A DNA stretch of 64,000 nt from Adineta ricciae (Eukaryota > Rotifera > Eurotatoria > Adinetida > Adinetidae), in assembly GCA_905250025.1 (NCBI GenBank), contig CAJNOJ010000230.1:1-64000 (forward strand), given 5' to 3'. Numbering within the stretch: position 1 is the first letter of the stretch; each line of letters starts with the position of its first letter. The position numbers were made by a program, and so were the translations under genes. The notes beneath the pieces are model-generated. The model saw nothing but the letters and a program-made list of their open reading frames with translations. It ran no database searches and was not told where the DNA came from. Positions 60,568 to 64,000 of this stretch are shown in pieces.

Positions 60568-60862
60568 GTTGAAAATTCTACAATTTTAACCGTATCATAA
60601 TTCGAAATCAACAATGGAGGAACTGATGATAAATAGTTCGGGTAAGATGCTATTTTTTGAATGGTTAAAATTGAAGATACCAATCGAGAGTTGTCCCCTA
60701 TATGATATCATGCCTCTCTGAGGTCAACTGGCGACCTCTTTCAAACGGAGTCGTGGTAAAACTTTGTCGCGAGATAGTGAATACAAACGAAATGCTCCTC
60801 TAGAGCAATTTATATTTCTAATAAGTTATCTACGATACTAAACAACAAGCAAAAAAGACATT

Positions 60863-62826
60863 CTAAATTGCTTCACACAAGAATCGATAGTTTCGTTGAC
60901 AATCGTCGGCGTATAAACCACATGATGTGAGTGTTACACAAATGCGATTCGTCTCGTTGCTAGTCTCCTCTCTTTGCGAACACCAAAGATCGGATTTGTT
61001 CACTTGGGCGACTTTGCCAGTATCGAACCAATAGAAGTCCTTTGGCGTGGATGCAACACGTTGTTTTGGCATATCGATTTGATTTGTTAAGCCAATCCAG
61101 TAGAAATAATCCAATTGTTCACCATCGTCTTCTTCGATCAGACTAGTTTTCAGTAATTCGATGTCAGTTAGATTAAGATTGGATACTAATTTCATGGAAT
61201 AATCCGAAGGTCCATCGAGAGAATTGTCATCTCGACAGAAATCAATCGTTTCCATCCATGAGGATTTGTGATTTGACAAACGAAAACAACGACTACCGAT
61301 TGATAAGTCTTTACATGAGAGACAACGAGAGGAATTTGTCGACCAAAACCAACGTATCGCACATGTACAACGATCATTTCGACATTTTAATGAGGCGTTA
61401 TTTAAATTACAATCGTCATCTGTTAAACATGATTTGCCATACAGTTGAACATCGTTTGGTACGGTATTCGATAACGGCAGTTTAAGACTACCGAAACCAT
61501 TGATCGAATGAATGTCGATGGCTGATACATTCTGACTTGGCGTTGTTGTAGTTGTTATTAGAATTGTTTGATTGTTTGTTAGCAGAGAAGTTTCAAGATT
61601 ATTGACGAGCACGTCTAGGGCATTGACAAACTTCCTAAACGAAAAAGATAACTCTTCAACAAAGATCGTAAGAACTTTACCGTAATGCATATTTGCCTGG
61701 TAAGGAATCGTCTTGTTTCTCGTCTAATTTCGAACACGAAAACATCGTTGCTATGTCATTCATTGTTTTATTGAAGAGAATCAAAGTCGATTGTTGATCG
61801 TATTGTTGATAGCTGATTGTCTTTGTCATTAACTGTCGAAGGATATTTCGTACGTAGAATGTATCGAGAATGAATTCTTGATCGGTTAATTCACAATTTA
61901 CATAGCATGTGATTCGCCGGGGTGTTATGCGTAAGAAAATCATCGTTGTCGATGATACATCCTGCGATGCGCCATCGGAGCGCAGAAGATCGGCTGATTT
62001 ATCCACGTAGAGAAGAAATTGTGTCCGATTCTTGTTATCGAAACGGATGTGAAAGAGACGTTCTTTAGGAAAATATCGAATAAAGAATTGAAATTGTGGT
62101 GCATAAAGAATCGTCTGGAAATTCGTATCATTATTCTCTTTAGAAGTGATATCTGGTTTGTAAACGATAGTCAACGAATCTGTAGATAGCTGAAGTGATG
62201 CATTTGGATTGGAATGGCGTCTATGAGAAGTAAACTACGCTGAAAATCGAATCTTTGAGAAGTTATACCTACCGTGGTTGTTGTTGAACTTTTTCGATCA
62301 CTTGTTGTATCTTTCGAATCAATGGTTTTCCAATTACATTTGTTTTATTATCGGTATTCAGCATACGACAACTAAATTTTTTGAATATGTCTCGTTGATA
62401 ATCTTCTTCTGTTGCTGATTGAATGTGTTGAATTCCTTCCGCGAGATCGTGAACTTCGAATGTTAACTTTTGGTCAATGAAATCGGTTGAGTAGAGCAAA
62501 TATGAGTCCATTAGTTTGCAATTGACATAACTTTCAAATTTCATGGATTGACGAACAGCAAGAAATATTAAATGATTGAATGTGTTCGACAAAAGATCAG
62601 CTCGTTCGATGTTTAACTGAATTGTTTGCTTGTTTTGATTAACCTGTATAATAATCGAGTGTTGATACGACGAGAGAGCAAATGAGAGATTTGTCTGATT
62701 GACTGGCGAGGAAAGAAGTGTAAATAATGAGGTATAGAATCCCGGAAATTGATATCGATCAAAGACAAACCAATGTTCAGTGCTTGATGATAAATTGACT
62801 AAGATCAGTACTAGGAGAAATCGCAT
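60863..62826 (-). CDS. Secreted ectoprotein with paired LamG/TSPN-like domains and a C-type lectin domain
   Basis: Three exons (62273-62826, 61681-62220, 60863-61634) give 621 residues. Signal peptide MRFLLVLILVNLSSS. Exons 1 and 2 each encode one copy of a similar beta-rich module with a central V-N-C (SYVNCKLMDSYLL; CYVNCELTDQEFIL), likely LamG/thrombospondin-N-like, and a late Cys. Then a Thr-rich linker, an EB-like Cys cluster (CLTDDDCNLNNASLKC, CTCAIRWFW), and a C-type lectin domain (SRCFRLSNHKSSWMETIDFC, FYWIGLTNQID, DLWCSQREE, NYRFLCEAI). No EPN/QPD calcium-site triplet is clear. No membrane anchor. One module per exon supports exon duplication. Confidence 0.8.
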
Positions 62827-63183
62827 GATTTGCGTTGATGTGTTCAATATTGAAGTAAAAACGTAAATGATACGAAATTATCTGAGTGAATTTCGATATA
62901 CACGAGAGCTTAGAATGAATGAACAGACAAATTGTGTGTACGAATTGATATTTGATATGCACAAGACAATATCGCTGATTTTAACAAATAAGAAAGAAAC
63001 GATTAGAATAAATCGAAAAGTGAAGTGAAGCTGTCGTTCTAGATTTGTTCAACAAACACGATTTCAGGTCAATTTTGTGAGAGTGACCAGTAGTACATTT
63101 ATCGATATACAGTGATTTTTGTCTTTTTTTTTGTTGAAAATAAGATTTAATTCAAAATGAATATTTACATCGAACAAAAACAA
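62827..63183. other. Spacer between two minus-strand genes
   Basis: Upstream of the lectin gene and 3' of the next gene. Nothing recognised. Confidence 0.55.
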
Positions 63184-63807
63184 TCACACTTTTTCGTAGG
63201 CAGGAGGTAGTGTCAATTGTTGTTGAGAACTTCTCAATTTGTAGGGACCAGATCCTCGGTATTTTCTCGTGCGAACATACCATTTGCCTTCGAACTGATT
63301 GGCGAATCTATTCCATTCCAGTTGTATAATTACATTATGTCCTAAGTTTTGTCGAGGATCGCCAGTGCCTAACTGATAGGTTTTCGTAACACCGATGCGA
63401 CGCGTTTGCGTTGAATAAAAGCCATGAAGTGTATACATACCAATATCATCGAAGCCTGATCCTGTCACTTCGAGTCTCACGTTGTCGAACGATAGATTGA
63501 TATAATGAGGACCATGCTGCTTGTTATATTGAAAATATTCGCATTCCCAAAGGCCAGATTGAAAAACATGTAGGTCAATCACTTTAGTTTCGTTATTTTC
63601 GACCTTAGACGCATGAACATATTTCGCATTTGATCGCCTTGGTCGACCTATACAGCAGCAGTAGATCGGTAAGAATATCAACAAGAAAAAAACACCGAAT
63701 ACTCCGAAAGCACCACTACCACCTCCTCCACCGCCGCCTCCACCCTGACATTCAATTGCACTCACGAGAAAAGAAATGGAAAACAAGACCTGTGTGAGAA
63801 ACGACAT
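63184..63807 (-). CDS. Single-pass membrane protein with Gly run and C-terminal PPAY
   Basis: One exon, 207 residues from the ATG at 63807. Signal peptide (MSFLTQVLFSISFLVSAIEC), then a run of nine Gly, one hydrophobic segment (GVFGVFFLLIFLPIYCCC) followed by a basic stop-transfer GRPRR, and a cytoplasmic beta-rich region of about 140 residues (LWECEYFQYNKQHGPHYINL, RLEVTGSGFDDIGMY, FEGKWYVRTRKY). The C-terminus has LPPAYEKV, a PPxY motif that binds WW domains of NEDD4-type ligases. No family recognised. The Cys cluster after the helix may be palmitoylated. Confidence 0.72.
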   Translation of the reverse strand: MSFLTQVLFSISFLVSAIECQGGGGGGGGGSGAFGVFGVFFLLIFLPIYCCCIGRPRRSNAKYVHASKVENNETKVIDLHVFQSGLWECEYFQYNKQHGPHYINLSFDNVRLEVTGSGFDDIGMYTLHGFYSTQTRRIGVTKTYQLGTGDPRQNLGHNVIIQLEWNRFANQFEGKWYVRTRKYRGSGPYKLRSSQQQLTLPPAYEKV

Positions 63808-64000
63808 TGTATTTGTAACAAACAGCAACACTTCGTATAAAAGCCGTGGGTTTGATCTCCAGTAGTTTTGAATATATATATATACATGTGATATCTACTA
63901 CTCATAATCGCATGAGTCATTATCTCTTCTGATGTCACTCTTATCTCCATGGTGTATCATCAAACAGGTTTGGCAAACATGAAAATTTAAATTATTTCAA
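63808..64000. other. Upstream flank at window end
   Basis: Contains a short TA run near 63872-63884. No gene. Confidence 0.5.

Noticed and set aside
1-64000. tRNA, rRNA, CRISPR, LTR elements, Polintons, LINEs
   Set aside because: Read for B-box-like motifs, direct repeats, reverse transcriptase and integrase motifs; none convincing.

Overview
The window is nuclear DNA of a small, gene-dense invertebrate. Almost every gene is split by GT-AG introns of about 45-65 bp, spacing between genes is short, and the genes include animal-specific families (SPARC, synaptojanin, synapsin, SLC22, GON4L, neprilysin, WRAP53). Several bacterial-looking or intronless genes (DUF2278, allantoicase, a YbaY/YscW-like protein) sit among them. 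That mix fits a bdelloid rotifer best. The organism call is inference from gene content and intron style, not a database match. No rRNA, tRNA, CRISPR array, LTR element or Polinton was recognised.

Layout. 1-650: a 161-bp tandem repeat. 1.4-8.4 kb: DUF2278 gene (+), EF-hand gene (-), SPARC (+), NHL-type propeller gene (-). 8.7-15.6 kb: synaptojanin (+) with two mutually exclusive last exons. 15.8-18.1 kb: SLC22 transporter (+). 20-22.8 kb: unrecognised coiled-coil/propeller protein (+). 23.2-24.4 kb: RRM/coiled-coil protein (-). 25.1-28.8 kb: LRR membrane receptor with a Thr-rich stalk (-). 30.6-32.2 kb: beta-trefoil protein (+) and low-complexity protein (-). 33-34.9 kb: synapsin (+). 35.6-37.5 kb: mitochondrial acyl-CoA ligase (+). 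37.6-38.8 kb: decayed DD37E mariner-type transposon. 39.1-40.2 kb: intronless allantoicase (+). 40.6-42.1 kb: RING protein (+). 42.5-42.8 kb: a small secreted protein assembled from two exons (-). 44.5-47.8 kb: SUMO and GON4L-like (+). 48-50.2 kb: M13 peptidase (+). 50.2-52.5 kb: tandem saposin/countin-like pair (-). 52.7-54.6 kb: WRAP53/TCAB1 (-). 54.8-60.6 kb: ATP13A1/P5A ATPase (-) with an intronless gene nested in its longest intron on the opposite strand. 60.9-63.8 kb: C-type lectin ectoprotein and a small membrane protein (-).

Synaptojanin and synapsin both act in the synaptic-vesicle cycle, about 18 kb apart, but nothing shows co-regulation. Otherwise the genes look like an ordinary mixed eukaryotic neighbourhood rather than one pathway. 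The items most worth following are the nested gene in ATP13A1, the alternative 3' exons of synaptojanin, the hidden secreted protein, the duplicated saposin/countin-like pair with a shared promoter motif, and the intronless or bacterial-like genes. All exon boundaries were read by hand from GT-AG sites, frame and family fit; where exon lengths were summed they are given as residue counts.
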